Origin: an uncultured Ruminococcus sp.
GTDB lineage: Bacteria > Bacillota > Clostridia > Oscillospirales > Acutalibacteraceae
NCBI GenBank assembly: GCA_905234015.1
Contig: CAJOFK010000007.1
Span: forward strand, 1-38,457
Direction: 5' to 3'
Length of the DNA stretch: 38,457 nucleotides
Part shown: positions 24,634 through 31,767 of the stretch, piece by piece
Position numbering within the stretch: the first letter of the stretch is position 1
Layout: every line of letters starts with the position of its first letter
The notes under the pieces: generated by a model
Database searches by the model: none
Seen by the model: only the letters and a program-made list of their open reading frames with translations
What the model was told of the DNA's origin: nothing
Program-made: the position numbers and the translations under genes

Positions 24634-25689
24634 TTATTCGTCGTCGTCGGTAAACTGCGAAAGAGCCTTTAAGCTTCCGCTGTTTAAGTCGCGTATATCC
24701 TTAACGCCGTATTTCATCATTACGAGTCGTGTAAGTCCGAGTCCGAACGCGAAGCCCGTATACTCCTCGGGGTCAACGCCGCCTTCCTTAAGCACCTCGG
24801 GGTGAATCATACCGCAGGGGCATAATTCAAGCCATCCGCTCCTGTTGCAGCTCGGGCAGCCCTCGCCGCCGCAGATAAGGCAGTTGATGTCGAGTTCAAA
24901 GCCGGGTTCTACGAAGGGGAAGAAGCCGGGGCGCAGACGTACCTTGATATCCTTTTTAAATACCTCGGAGAGCATTGTTTTCATAAAGTAGATAAGGTTC
25001 GAGATACTGATATCCTTATCAACCATAACGCCCTCCATCTGGAAGAATGTATTCTCGTGAGTAGCGTCGGTAGCTTCGTTTCTGAAGCAGCGTCCGGGGA
25101 AGATAGCCTTAATCGGGGTGCCGTTTTCAACGAGCTTTTTACCGTACTTTTTAATGATAGCGTTCTGAGCCGCCGAGGTCTGGGATTTTAAGAGCTGGCC
25201 GTTTTCGAGATAGTAGGTGTCCTGCATATCTCTCGCGGGATGATGCTTCGGGATATTAAGCGACTCAAAGCACTCGTAGTCGGTTACGACCTCGGAATAA
25301 TCCTCAACCGTAAAGCCCATCGACTTGAAGATAGTTTCGCACTGTCTCTGAACGAGGGTTATAGGATGATAGGAGCCGCGTTCCAAATCGGCGGGAGTTG
25401 TGATATCAAACTCGGGCATAGCGTCAATTTCCGCCTGAATTTCCTTTTCCTTAAGCTCCTTAAGCTTATCCTCGATAGCGTCAGCCGCCGAGTTTTTAAG
25501 CTCGTTTACCTTTTTGCCGAATTCCTTACGCTCTTCGTTTGAAAGGTCCTTCATACCCTTTAAAAGACCTGTAACCGAGCCCTTCTTACCGAGATAGGCT
25601 ACTCTTATCTTGTCAAGGTCAACAAGGTTGAGAGCGCCTGAAAGCTCCTGCGCAAGACTTTCTCTCAGACTTTTGATTTTGTCGTCCAT
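24634..25689 (-). CDS. pheS: Phenylalanine-tRNA ligase alpha subunit
   Basis: A 351-residue catalytic alpha chain. I chose the ATG at 25689 (MDDKIKSLRE), preceded by GGAGG; the ATG four codons upstream overlaps that site. The N-terminal coiled coil spans about 1-90 (LKNSAADAIEDKLKELKEKE). The class II core shows motif 2 in FPGRCFRNEATDATHENTFF near 201-220 and motif 3 in GFAFGLGLTRLVMMKYGV near 314-331. Between them lies CLICGGEGCPSCNRSGW (residues 271-287), an unusual Cys-rich insert that could bind a metal. It heads the pheS-pheT operon. Confidence 0.96.
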   Translation of the reverse strand: MDDKIKSLRESLAQELSGALNLVDLDKIRVAYLGKKGSVTGLLKGMKDLSNEERKEFGKKVNELKNSAADAIEDKLKELKEKEIQAEIDAMPEFDITTPADLERGSYHPITLVQRQCETIFKSMGFTVEDYSEVVTDYECFESLNIPKHHPARDMQDTYYLENGQLLKSQTSAAQNAIIKKYGKKLVENGTPIKAIFPGRCFRNEATDATHENTFFQMEGVMVDKDISISNLIYFMKTMLSEVFKKDIKVRLRPGFFPFVEPGFELDINCLICGGEGCPSCNRSGWLELCPCGMIHPEVLKEGGVDPEEYTGFAFGLGLTRLVMMKYGVKDIRDLNSGSLKALSQFTDDDE

Positions 25690-25736
25690 AATTACCTCCA
25701 TTTTAAAAGTTGTAAGTGATAAGTGGTATATGAAAA

Positions 25737-25991
25737 TAAAAAGCCCCTTTGATTTCTCAAAGGGACGAATAAATCCGCGGTACCACCCAATTTTTTGCGT
25801 CTTAAAAGAGCAAACACTCCGTTGACCGTTAACGGTGTCAGCCGTTGAAGCCTACTTATAAACGTTCAGCCTCACCACTCGGAAGGGAACTTCATTTTTT
25901 ACGCTAAGGTATGCGCTCTCAGCCGCGGCGCACGCTCTCTTGACACAGCTTATAAAAAACTACTTCCTTCGTCATTGTGTTATCTTAAAGC
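25737..25991 (-). promoter_or_regulatory. T-box leader controlling pheST
   Basis: On the minus strand the leader contains the T-box core GGGTGGTACCGCGG (about 25780-25793), followed by an Rho-independent terminator: GTCCCTTTGAGAAATCAAAG continuing to GGGC and a T5 run (about 25736-25768). The upstream part has the stem-I region, with a probable Phe specifier TTC inside ATGAAGTTCCCTTCC (about 25880-25894). The RNA should read uncharged tRNA-Phe and allow pheST expression when Phe is scarce. The specifier assignment rests on position and gene identity. Confidence 0.93.
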
Positions 25992-26020
25992 ATTTTACCA
26001 TTTACGATTAAAATATGCAA
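25992..26020 (-). promoter_or_regulatory. Promoter of the pheST T-box transcript
   Basis: On minus, TTGCAT (26015-26020), 17 bases, TAAAAT (25992-25997). Confidence 0.7.
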
Positions 26021-26027
26021 GTGTTTA

Positions 26028-26056
26028 TTGAAAAAAATATTGTATTATGTTATTAT
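26028..26056 (+). promoter_or_regulatory. Promoter of the 26098 operon
   Basis: TTGAAA (26028-26033), 17 bases, TATTAT (26051-26056). It is back to back with the pheST promoter. Confidence 0.65.
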
Positions 26057-26097
26057 ATTTTACGGTTTTAGTTTTTAAACTGTTCGGAGGAAGAATT

Positions 26098-26646
26098 ATG
26101 AATGATATTTTTATTGAACAGCTTGTCTCGAAAAAACGCTCTGTAAAAGACAGGATTGTTTTTATCGCGGTAATACTTTTGGAGCTGATTATCCCGACTA
26201 CGATTGTACTGCTTACTATGCGCGGATTTATTACTCCTTACTTTATTTATATCGCGTTTTTTATTTTTATCTTCGGAATATGGTTTATCTGGTTTGTGCG
26301 CTCTCATCAGAACGTGGAGTTTGAGTATCAGGTAGTCCAGGATATAGTAGTCGTTAGCAAGATTATCGCTAAGCGTAAGCGCAAGGAGATTATGAAGCTC
26401 GACGTCCGCACAATTGATAAGCTCGATAAGGGCAGCGAGCCCGAGATTCAGAAGATGAATTTCGTAAGGCTTTACGACGCGGCCGAAAAAAGTTCCGACG
26501 ACGAAAACACAACCTACGCCGTATTCCAGCACGCGGCTTTAGGAAGGTGCGCGCTTATGTTTAACCCGAACGAGAGAGTTTTAAACGCGATGAAGCCGTA
26601 TCTTAAAAAGGAAATCGTACTTAAGGTGTTCTATCACAGAGGTTGA
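26098..26646 (+). CDS. Two-TM membrane protein with PH-like cytosolic domain
   Basis: A 182-residue protein of unknown function. ATG 26098 follows GGAGGAAGAATT. Residues ~20-40 (IVFIAVILLELIIPTTIVLL) and ~48-67 (YFIYIAFFIFIFGIWFIWFV) are two membrane helices; the rest is a soluble domain with beta-strands (NVEFEYQVVQDIVVVSKI), basic KRKRKEIMKL, and a C-terminal segment GRCALMFNPNERVLNAMKPY. The arrangement looks like a PH-like or bPH domain behind a helical hairpin; it may belong to the group labelled DUF6106, but I am not sure. The stop codon is three bases from nnrD, so it is the first gene of that operon. Confidence 0.75.
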   Translation: MNDIFIEQLVSKKRSVKDRIVFIAVILLELIIPTTIVLLTMRGFITPYFIYIAFFIFIFGIWFIWFVRSHQNVEFEYQVVQDIVVVSKIIAKRKRKEIMKLDVRTIDKLDKGSEPEIQKMNFVRLYDAAEKSSDDENTTYAVFQHAALGRCALMFNPNERVLNAMKPYLKKEIVLKVFYHRG

Positions 26647-26649
26647 TAT

Positions 26650-27513
26650 ATGTACCCGATTGACAAAAACCTTGTAAAATCAACAATAAAAAAACGTCCC
26701 GAAAACGCCGATAAAACAACAATAGGCAGTCTGCTCTCAATCTGCGGAAGCTACGGGATGGCAGGAGCCGCGATTATGTCGTCAAAGGCGGCGCTGAGAA
26801 GCGGAATAGGGCTTTTAAAGCTTGCGACGGCTAAGTCCGTCTACCCAATAATCGCAGGCGCGGTACCCGAGGCGGTGTTTTATCCGATTGAGGATAATTA
26901 TCTTTCCGAGTTTGATTTTATCGGAAAATCGCGCTACTGCGGCGCAATACTCGCCGGCTGCGGACTTTCGGTTAACAACGCCGTAAGAGAGCTCATAAAC
27001 GAAATTGTTTTAGGAAGCGAGATACCCGTTGTACTCGACGCCGACGCGCTTAATATAGTCAGCGAAAATCCCGACGTTCTCAACGAGGCTCAGGCTCCCG
27101 TGGTAATTACTCCTCACGACAGGGAGTTCGCGCGGCTTTTAGGCTGTTATCCCGAAATGCTTGAGGGTAAAAGAGAGGAGCTCGCCGTAAAATTCGCGAG
27201 GCGTTACGAGGTAACTGTAGTCCTTAAAGGTCATAAAACAATCGTTGCCGATAAAACCGGAATGGTTTATTATAACGAGGGAATCGGAAACCCGGGTATG
27301 GCGTGCGGCGGCAGCGGAGACGTCCTCGCGGGAATTATTGCTTCGTTTACAGCTCAGGGCTTTGACGTCCTTAAATCCGCGGCAAGCGCAGTATATATTC
27401 ACGCGCTGGCAGGGGATATCGCTAAGGAAAAATTCGGCGAAATCTCAATGCTCCCTACCGATATGATTGAGTGTATTCCCGAGGCGTTTAAAACTATTGA
27501 TAAATCCTTTTAA
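26650..27513 (+). CDS. nnrD: ADP-dependent NAD(P)H-hydrate dehydratase
   Basis: A 287-residue ribokinase-fold enzyme that repairs hydrated NAD(P)H by ATP- or ADP-dependent dehydration. Typical elements are the GSYGMAGAAIMSSKAALRSG start near residues 34-53, VVLDADALNIV near 130-140, VVITPHDREFARLLG near 150-164, and the nucleotide-binding NPGMACGGSGDVLAGIIA near 216-233. The N-terminal epimerase domain (NnrE) found in bifunctional versions is absent, so epimerase activity would have to come from another gene or from the spontaneous reaction. The downstream lipoprotein starts 30 bases after the stop. Confidence 0.93.
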   Translation: MYPIDKNLVKSTIKKRPENADKTTIGSLLSICGSYGMAGAAIMSSKAALRSGIGLLKLATAKSVYPIIAGAVPEAVFYPIEDNYLSEFDFIGKSRYCGAILAGCGLSVNNAVRELINEIVLGSEIPVVLDADALNIVSENPDVLNEAQAPVVITPHDREFARLLGCYPEMLEGKREELAVKFARRYEVTVVLKGHKTIVADKTGMVYYNEGIGNPGMACGGSGDVLAGIIASFTAQGFDVLKSAASAVYIHALAGDIAKEKFGEISMLPTDMIECIPEAFKTIDKSF

Positions 27514-27543
27514 ATCTTCATATAATTCAGCAGAGGTGATTTG

Positions 27544-28029
27544 ATGAAAAAACTGCCCCTGCTGTTTTTTTGCGTTATTTTTCTTTTTAGCGGATGTGAA
27601 ACTGCGCCGAAGCCGCCGTGCGATAAGTTTTCTTCAAAATTTACCGCGAAGTATAACGGCGAAAGGCTCAGCGGAAAAATATGCTCCCCCTCAAACGGCA
27701 CGCTTACTCTCAGTCTGAGCTCGCCCGAGGCGTTAAAGGGATGTACATATTTTTATAAAGGCGATAAGCTGCGCCTTACATATAAGAATTTTAAGATTAA
27801 AGCCGAGCCCGGGTATTACGGAAAGAGAGATTTTTCCTTCCTTGTTTTTAACGTAATAAAAAGCCTTAAAAATGAGGAAAACTATACGCTCGAGGGCGTT
27901 TATAATTCTGATTCGGAATATAAAGGCTCGTGCGGCAGCGGAAAATACCGCCTGACCTGCGATAAAGCTACAGGCATAATAAAGCAAATTTCTTTAAAAG
28001 AAAATAAATGTATTATAAATCTTAAGTAG
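27544..28029 (+). CDS. Predicted lipoprotein, LolA/GerS-like position
   Basis: A 161-residue lipoprotein. The start ATG 27544 follows GAGGTG; the preceding TTG is in frame but less likely. The signal peptide (KKLPLLFFCVIFLFS) ends at a lipobox FSGC with Cys19, so the mature protein would be anchored outside the membrane. The mature part is beta-rich: FTAKYNGERLSGKI, LTLSLSSPEALKGCTYFYKG, DKLRLTYKNFKIKAEPG. The wording 'SPEALKGCTYFYKGDKLRL' is like LolA-fold lipoproteins that precede alr and mazF in many Firmicutes. It shows four further cysteines (about C28, C45, C61 and C122) that could pair. Confidence 0.8.
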   Translation: MKKLPLLFFCVIFLFSGCETAPKPPCDKFSSKFTAKYNGERLSGKICSPSNGTLTLSLSSPEALKGCTYFYKGDKLRLTYKNFKIKAEPGYYGKRDFSFLVFNVIKSLKNEENYTLEGVYNSDSEYKGSCGSGKYRLTCDKATGIIKQISLKENKCIINLK

Positions 28030-28060
28030 TAACACTCTCCGCGTAAAAATATAAAATATA

Positions 28061-28088
28061 GTACAAGTATATTTTATGTACAAGTATA
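28061..28088. promoter_or_regulatory. Direct repeat in the mazF leader
   Basis: GTACAAGTATA occurs at 28061-28071 and again at 28078-28088, centre-to-centre 17 bases, separated by TTTTAT. AAAATATA and TATATTTT flank it as an inverted repeat. Such spaced repeats suggest a regulator binding site 55-80 bases upstream of the mazF start. Confidence 0.5.
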
Positions 28089-28142
28089 AATTTTCCCGAA
28101 AAGGCAAAAATACTTACAGATAAATTAACCGGAGGGAAAAGC

Positions 28143-28487
28143 GTGAGTATTAAACGCGGAGATATTTATTATGCTGATTTATCGCCCGTAGTGGGCTCGG
28201 AGCAGGGAGGAATACGTCCCGTACTTATAGTTCAGAACGATGTAGGAAACAGATACAGCCCTACCGTAATTGCCGCGGCGATTACAAGCCGTCAGGAAAA
28301 GGCAAAGCTGCCGACGCATATCCCGATTGTTGCGGATAACTGCGGACTTTCCAAGGACAGCGTGGTGCTGCTTGAGCAGATAAGAACGATTGATAAACAG
28401 AGGCTTAAGGAAAAAATGGGCGCTGTTGACGAAAGCTCAATGAACAGAGTCAACAACGCGATTTCAATTTCATTCGGACTGCAATAG
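28143..28487 (+). CDS. ndoA: MazF/EndoA-type mRNA interferase
   Basis: A 114-residue PemK/MazF-fold toxin that cleaves mRNA at short sequences. The start is GTG 28143 behind GGAGGG. Motifs follow Bacillus EndoA closely: [20 protein letters not shown] at residues 3-22, RPVLIVQND near 25-33, [19 protein letters not shown] near 42-60, and [17 protein letters not shown] near 74-90. The catalytic Arg (in GIRPV) and Thr/Ser region are present. No antitoxin gene is seen upstream: the 113-base gap to the lipoprotein has no RHH-type frame. In B. subtilis the order is lipoprotein, alr, ndoAI, ndoA; here alr and the antitoxin are missing from the cluster. Confidence 0.93.
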   Translation: MSIKRGDIYYADLSPVVGSEQGGIRPVLIVQNDVGNRYSPTVIAAAITSRQEKAKLPTHIPIVADNCGLSKDSVVLLEQIRTIDKQRLKEKMGAVDESSMNRVNNAISISFGLQ

Positions 28488-28818
28488 CCGTTAGCAGTTG
28501 TCATTCTGAGCGGTAAATGACAGGCAAATTTGCGTCAGCAAATAGTCGAAGAATCTCCTTCCTTTAGTGGTTAGGGGCTAGTGGCTAGGGGTTAGTCTGT
28601 AGGTCGAGAAGACAGAATGGTAATTAAAACAACCTACTTAACCCGGCAATATTAATAATGCGCTTCGCGCAGTAAAATACTGATACGGTCGGGAACGAAT
28701 GTATTGAATTGATCTGTGCTATCTTCACGACCTACAGACTTCCCACTTCTCGCTTTCATTGGGGGATCCTTCGACGGCACTTCACTTCGTTTCGCTTGCT
28801 CAGGATGACATTATACAG
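28488..28818. repeat. Composite repeat between mazF and metK
   Basis: No gene is seen. The block runs from GTCATTCTGAGCGG (28500) to GCTCAGGATGAC (28809), an imperfect inverted repeat at its ends. Inside are CAGGCAAATTTGCGTCAGCA and AAATAGTCGAAG (as at 4490-4521), TAGTGGTTAGGGGCTAGTGG, a GGTCGGGAACGAATG...CACGACCTACAGACTTC module, and GGGGGATCCTTCGACGG. Confidence 0.75.
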
Positions 28819-28846
28819 AAAAGGAGCAGTTTTCGCTGCTCCTTTA
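28819..28846 (-). terminator. Terminator of metK
   Basis: AAAGGAGCAG pairs with CTGCTCCTTT around a short loop; on the minus strand it is followed by TTTTC. It lies about 16 bases after the metK stop codon. Confidence 0.8.
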
Positions 28847-28861
28847 GTCTTTATATTTCTC

Positions 28862-30040
28862 TTATTTTATTGCTTCTAAAAGCTTATCGATCTTATCCGT
28901 CTTTTCCCAGCTTACGCCTAAGTCCTCGCGTCCCATATGGCCGTATGCGGCTACGGGAAGGTAGGAGGTGTTTGTTAAATCAAGCTGTTTGATAATCGAC
29001 TGCGGACGGCAGTCGAATACCTTCTTGACTGCCTCGGAAAGCTTCTCGTCGCTGTATTTTCCGGTGCCGAAGGTATCTACCATAATCGAAACAGGCTTCG
29101 CTACTCCGATAGCGTAAGCGAGCTGAACCTCGCATTTATCGGCGAGTTTTGCCGCGACAATATTCTTGGCGATATAGCGCGCGTAGTAAGCGCCGCTTCG
29201 GTCAACCTTAGTCGGGTCCTTTCCGCTGAAAGCTCCGCCGCCGTGGCGCGAGAATCCGCCGTAGGTGTCTACAATAATCTTACGTCCGGTAAGTCCGGAA
29301 TCTCCTACGGGACCGCCGATTACGAAACGTCCCGTCGGGTTAACAAAAATCTTTGTATCAACAAAAAGGTTTTCCGGAATAACAGGTTTTATAACATATT
29401 CCTCGATATCCGCGCGGATTTTTTCGAGCGGAATATCAGCGTCGTGCTGAGTTGAAACGACTACGGTATCAACCCTTACCGCCTTATCGTCGTCGTATTC
29501 AACGGTTACCTGAGTCTTACCGTCGGGACGGAGATAGGGGAGGGTGCCGTCTTTTCTTACCTTAGCGAGCTGCTTTGAGAGCTTATGAGCGAGTGAAATC
29601 GGAAGCGGCATAAGCTCCTCGGTTTCGTTGCAGGCGTAGCCGAACATCATTCCCTGGTCGCCGGCGCCTATCTGATTATCGTCGTCAACCTCGCCGTGCT
29701 TATGCTCAAAGCTTTCGTTTACGCCGAGGGCGATATCCGCGCTCTGCGAGTCAATAGCCGTGAGAATCGAGCAGGTGTTTCCGTTAAAGCCGCATTCGGG
29801 GTTATCGTAGCCGATATCGTTAATTACCTTCCTCGCGATAGCGGGAATATCAACATAACATTCGGTTGAAATCTCGCCCATAACGAGCACCATGCCCGTA
29901 GTAGTTGTAGTTTCGCACGCAACGTGCGCGTTTTTATCGAGCCTTAATATTTCGTCGAGTACGGCGTCGGAAATCTGGTCGCAAACCTTATCGGGATGTC
30001 CCTCCGTTACCGACTCGGAAGTAAATAAATATTTTGACAT
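28862..30040 (-). CDS. metK: S-adenosylmethionine synthetase
   Basis: A 392-residue methionine adenosyltransferase that makes SAM from ATP and methionine. Visible signatures are [20 protein letters not shown] at residues 6-25, the ATP-binding [13 protein letters not shown] near 122-134, and the P-loop-like [20 protein letters not shown] near 267-286. Length matches bacterial MetK. It is a single-gene unit with its own promoter. No SAM riboswitch is present in the 140-base upstream gap, unlike many Firmicutes metK genes. Confidence 0.97.
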   Translation of the reverse strand: MSKYLFTSESVTEGHPDKVCDQISDAVLDEILRLDKNAHVACETTTTTGMVLVMGEISTECYVDIPAIARKVINDIGYDNPECGFNGNTCSILTAIDSQSADIALGVNESFEHKHGEVDDDNQIGAGDQGMMFGYACNETEELMPLPISLAHKLSKQLAKVRKDGTLPYLRPDGKTQVTVEYDDDKAVRVDTVVVSTQHDADIPLEKIRADIEEYVIKPVIPENLFVDTKIFVNPTGRFVIGGPVGDSGLTGRKIIVDTYGGFSRHGGGAFSGKDPTKVDRSGAYYARYIAKNIVAAKLADKCEVQLAYAIGVAKPVSIMVDTFGTGKYSDEKLSEAVKKVFDCRPQSIIKQLDLTNTSYLPVAAYGHMGREDLGVSWEKTDKIDKLLEAIK

Positions 30041-30088
30041 TTTTTCCTCCGTAAATTCTTTATTATTCTCTTTATCATTCTTTATAAT

Positions 30089-30117
30089 AGCATAGCTTTT
30101 TTGCCGTGAAATGTCAA
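30089..30117 (-). promoter_or_regulatory. Sigma-A promoter of metK
   Basis: On minus, a perfect TTGACA (30112-30117), 17 bases, TATGCT (30089-30094). Confidence 0.78.
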
Positions 30118-30142
30118 GTTAATATCCCCGTTAGTTAATAAG

Positions 30143-30168
30143 AAAAACCGGTTCATACTGAACCGGTC
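30143..30168 (-). terminator. Terminator of the MarR/YbeY-like operon
   Basis: ACCGGTTCA pairs with TGAACCGGT; on the minus strand TTTTTC follows. It begins 14 bases after the stop codon at 30182. Confidence 0.87.
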
Positions 30169-30181
30169 TTTAAATTCATAA

Positions 30182-30655
30182 TTAATTATTCCTGATGTAA
30201 TACATTGATGAGGACTGCAGTCCGAGCTGATACATAGCTAAGTCAGCCTTATCAGCTGTTGCTGTCTCACCGTGAGGATAGCCTAAAAGCTGTAAAACGC
30301 CGTACGCCGTAACAAGAGCAAGGTGGTGCTTAAGAGGATTGTTCTGCTTTTCGGCTGTTTCAATAGCTTTTTCGAATGAAATAAACATATTGCCCAGATG
30401 AGGCATATCGCTTGCGGGCTCATTCTCATTGGGAATTACAAGCAGCTCGTGTTTAACGGGAGGTGTATTTATTTCGCTGCTCCTCTCGCCGAGCCTTTCG
30501 TTGTCGGTGAAGGTAATACCGATTTTAGCGGAGCCCTTATACGATTCGTTCGCGAGTACCGCATGACAGCACCGCCTTAAGAGCATACGAACTCCTGTCT
30601 CAATCTTGATATCCTTCTGTTCATCTGTAATAACAACTTTCAACTTATCTGCCAT
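30182..30655 (-). CDS. YbeY-fold protein lacking the metal-binding motif
   Basis: A 157-residue protein whose layout follows the rRNA-maturation RNase YbeY: an N-terminal strand (LKVVITDEQKDI), then KIGITFTDNERLGERSSEIN, and the LGNMFISFEKAIETAEKQNN segment that matches LGDIVIS...A..QAEEYGH in true YbeY. The catalytic HGxLHLxGYDH motif is degraded to YGVLQLLGYPH near residues 124-134: two of three zinc histidines are Tyr and Gln. The RGxxxPTDVLSF loop is also lost (SSEINTPPVKHELLVI). It probably no longer cleaves RNA. I chose ATG 30655, since GTG 30664 sits almost on the GAGGG site. It follows a MarR gene by 33 bases and shares its promoter. Confidence 0.75.
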   Translation of the reverse strand: MADKLKVVITDEQKDIKIETGVRMLLRRCCHAVLANESYKGSAKIGITFTDNERLGERSSEINTPPVKHELLVIPNENEPASDMPHLGNMFISFEKAIETAEKQNNPLKHHLALVTAYGVLQLLGYPHGETATADKADLAMYQLGLQSSSMYYIRNN

Positions 30656-30688
30656 AACCGTCACATCCCTCGGTTTAAGATAAATTTC

Positions 30689-31129
30689 TCAGGTATTATT
30701 AATTTTTTCCAACAGATTAAGTAAGGTGATTTTTTCAATATCATCCAGATACGAAAACATTTCCACGCGGCGTTCGCTTCTGAACTCGGAAGCCTCGTCC
30801 GCAATCTGAATACCTTTTTCGGTAAGGGAAATAATCGAGGTTCTTCTGTCGTATTCGCTGGGAGTACGAGTTATTAATCCTTTGTTGGCGAGCTTAGTTA
30901 AGATTTCGCTCATTGAGCCGGGCTTAATGTTAAGCAGCTCGGTTAATTTGCGTTGTGATACGCTGCCCGTCTTTCTTAAGATTATCAACGCCCTGCGCTG
31001 ACTGTTTTTTCCTTCATAAAGAAAAGGAATCTTCTGACCTAAATCCCTGAGGTTCAAAAGGATTTTATCATCAACATCCTTTTGATAGTAATCGTTTCTG
31101 CTGACATTGCCAATGGCATTATTCGACAT
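30689..31129 (-). CDS. MarR-family transcriptional regulator
   Basis: A 146-residue winged helix-turn-helix protein of the MarR family. I chose the ATG at 31129 behind TGGAG; the GTG four codons upstream overlaps that site. The HTH is SQRKLTELLNIKPGSMSEIL near residues 62-81, followed by KLANKGLITRTPSEYDRRTS and the wing IISLTEKG. Flanking helices would form the dimer domain. Two GTTAGGTACCTTGA-type sites, one over the -35 box and one after the -10 box, point to autorepression. The only other gene on its transcript is the YbeY-like protein. The effector is unknown. Confidence 0.9.
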   Translation of the reverse strand: MSNNAIGNVSRNDYYQKDVDDKILLNLRDLGQKIPFLYEGKNSQRRALIILRKTGSVSQRKLTELLNIKPGSMSEILTKLANKGLITRTPSEYDRRTSIISLTEKGIQIADEASEFRSERRVEMFSYLDDIEKITLLNLLEKINNT

Positions 31130-31149
31130 TTTAATCTCCACTCAATTCC

Positions 31150-31163
31150 GTTAGGTACCTTGA
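31150..31163. promoter_or_regulatory. Probable MarR operator 1
   Basis: GTTAGGTACCTTGA, downstream of the -10 box. It is the exact reverse complement of operator 2. The core GGTACC is itself a palindrome. Confidence 0.75.
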
Positions 31164-31174
31164 GTTCTACTGTA

Positions 31175-31203
31175 ATTATAATACATCGGAAAATGCTTGT
31201 CAA
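31175..31203 (-). promoter_or_regulatory. Sigma-A promoter of the MarR operon
   Basis: On minus, perfect TTGACA (31198-31203), 17 bases, perfect TATAAT (31175-31180). A full-consensus promoter, framed by two operators. Confidence 0.88.
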
Positions 31204-31213
31204 GGTACCTAAC
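31200..31213. promoter_or_regulatory. Probable MarR operator 2
   Basis: TCAAGGTACCTAAC overlaps the -35 box. A half-like third site GTTAGGTAAGATGA lies at 31246-31259. Confidence 0.75.
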
Positions 31214-31767
31214 TAAAATTTTTAAAATTATTTTTAATTATTTTTGTTAGGTAAGATGATTTGTTTAAACCAATGCTTTGTACTCGAGGATTGACCGGAA
31301 ATCGCTATTGTTAATTTTTTACCAACCTATAAAAATTATATTGAAAACCGATATTCTTGTCAATAATTTTCAGTCAAAACCGAGTTAGAAAAAATCCGAA
31401 AAAATTTGTATAATTCTCATAGTTTTTTGTATAAATATACATTATCAAATTTATAAAAATAAATTTACTGATAAGGGTAAGGGGAGTAAAAGGCGCCGTT
31501 CTTATGTAGATTTTATTCACAATCAACAAAATTAATATTTTAATCGATAAAATCCGCATTTATATATTATTTTTTTACAAAAACCAATAGAAAAAATGTG
31601 TATAATATGATATAATATTTTTAATGTAATTTATATAGATTCAGTTTATAAATATTCATTGTATAAGGGTTGTTTAGGGCGGCGAAGCAGGTTTAAAAGA
31701 CGTTTAGAGGGGTATGTTCTTATAAAAACTGCTCCGCGCCGCAATCCGTTTAAGAAAGGAAAGTTTT
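31214..31767. other. AT-rich gap upstream of the BspA-like gene
   Basis: No gene is supported. The sequence is clearly richer in A and T than its surroundings. A probable promoter region is at about 31600-31620, where TATAAT occurs twice within 13 bases (GTGTATAATATGATATAAT); no good -35 is seen. A leader of about 130 bases follows, in which GGCGGCGAAGCAG (about 31678-31690) could pair with CTGCTCCGCGCCGC (about 31730-31743). Confidence 0.55.

Noticed and set aside
26068..26532. 154-codon minus-strand frame
   Set aside because: Opposite the membrane protein at 26098, which has a promoter, a ribosome-binding site and membrane helices.
30041..30181. Possible SAM riboswitch before metK
   Set aside because: The gap is only about 140 bases and already filled by the metK promoter and the neighbour's terminator. 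No SAM-I core is seen.
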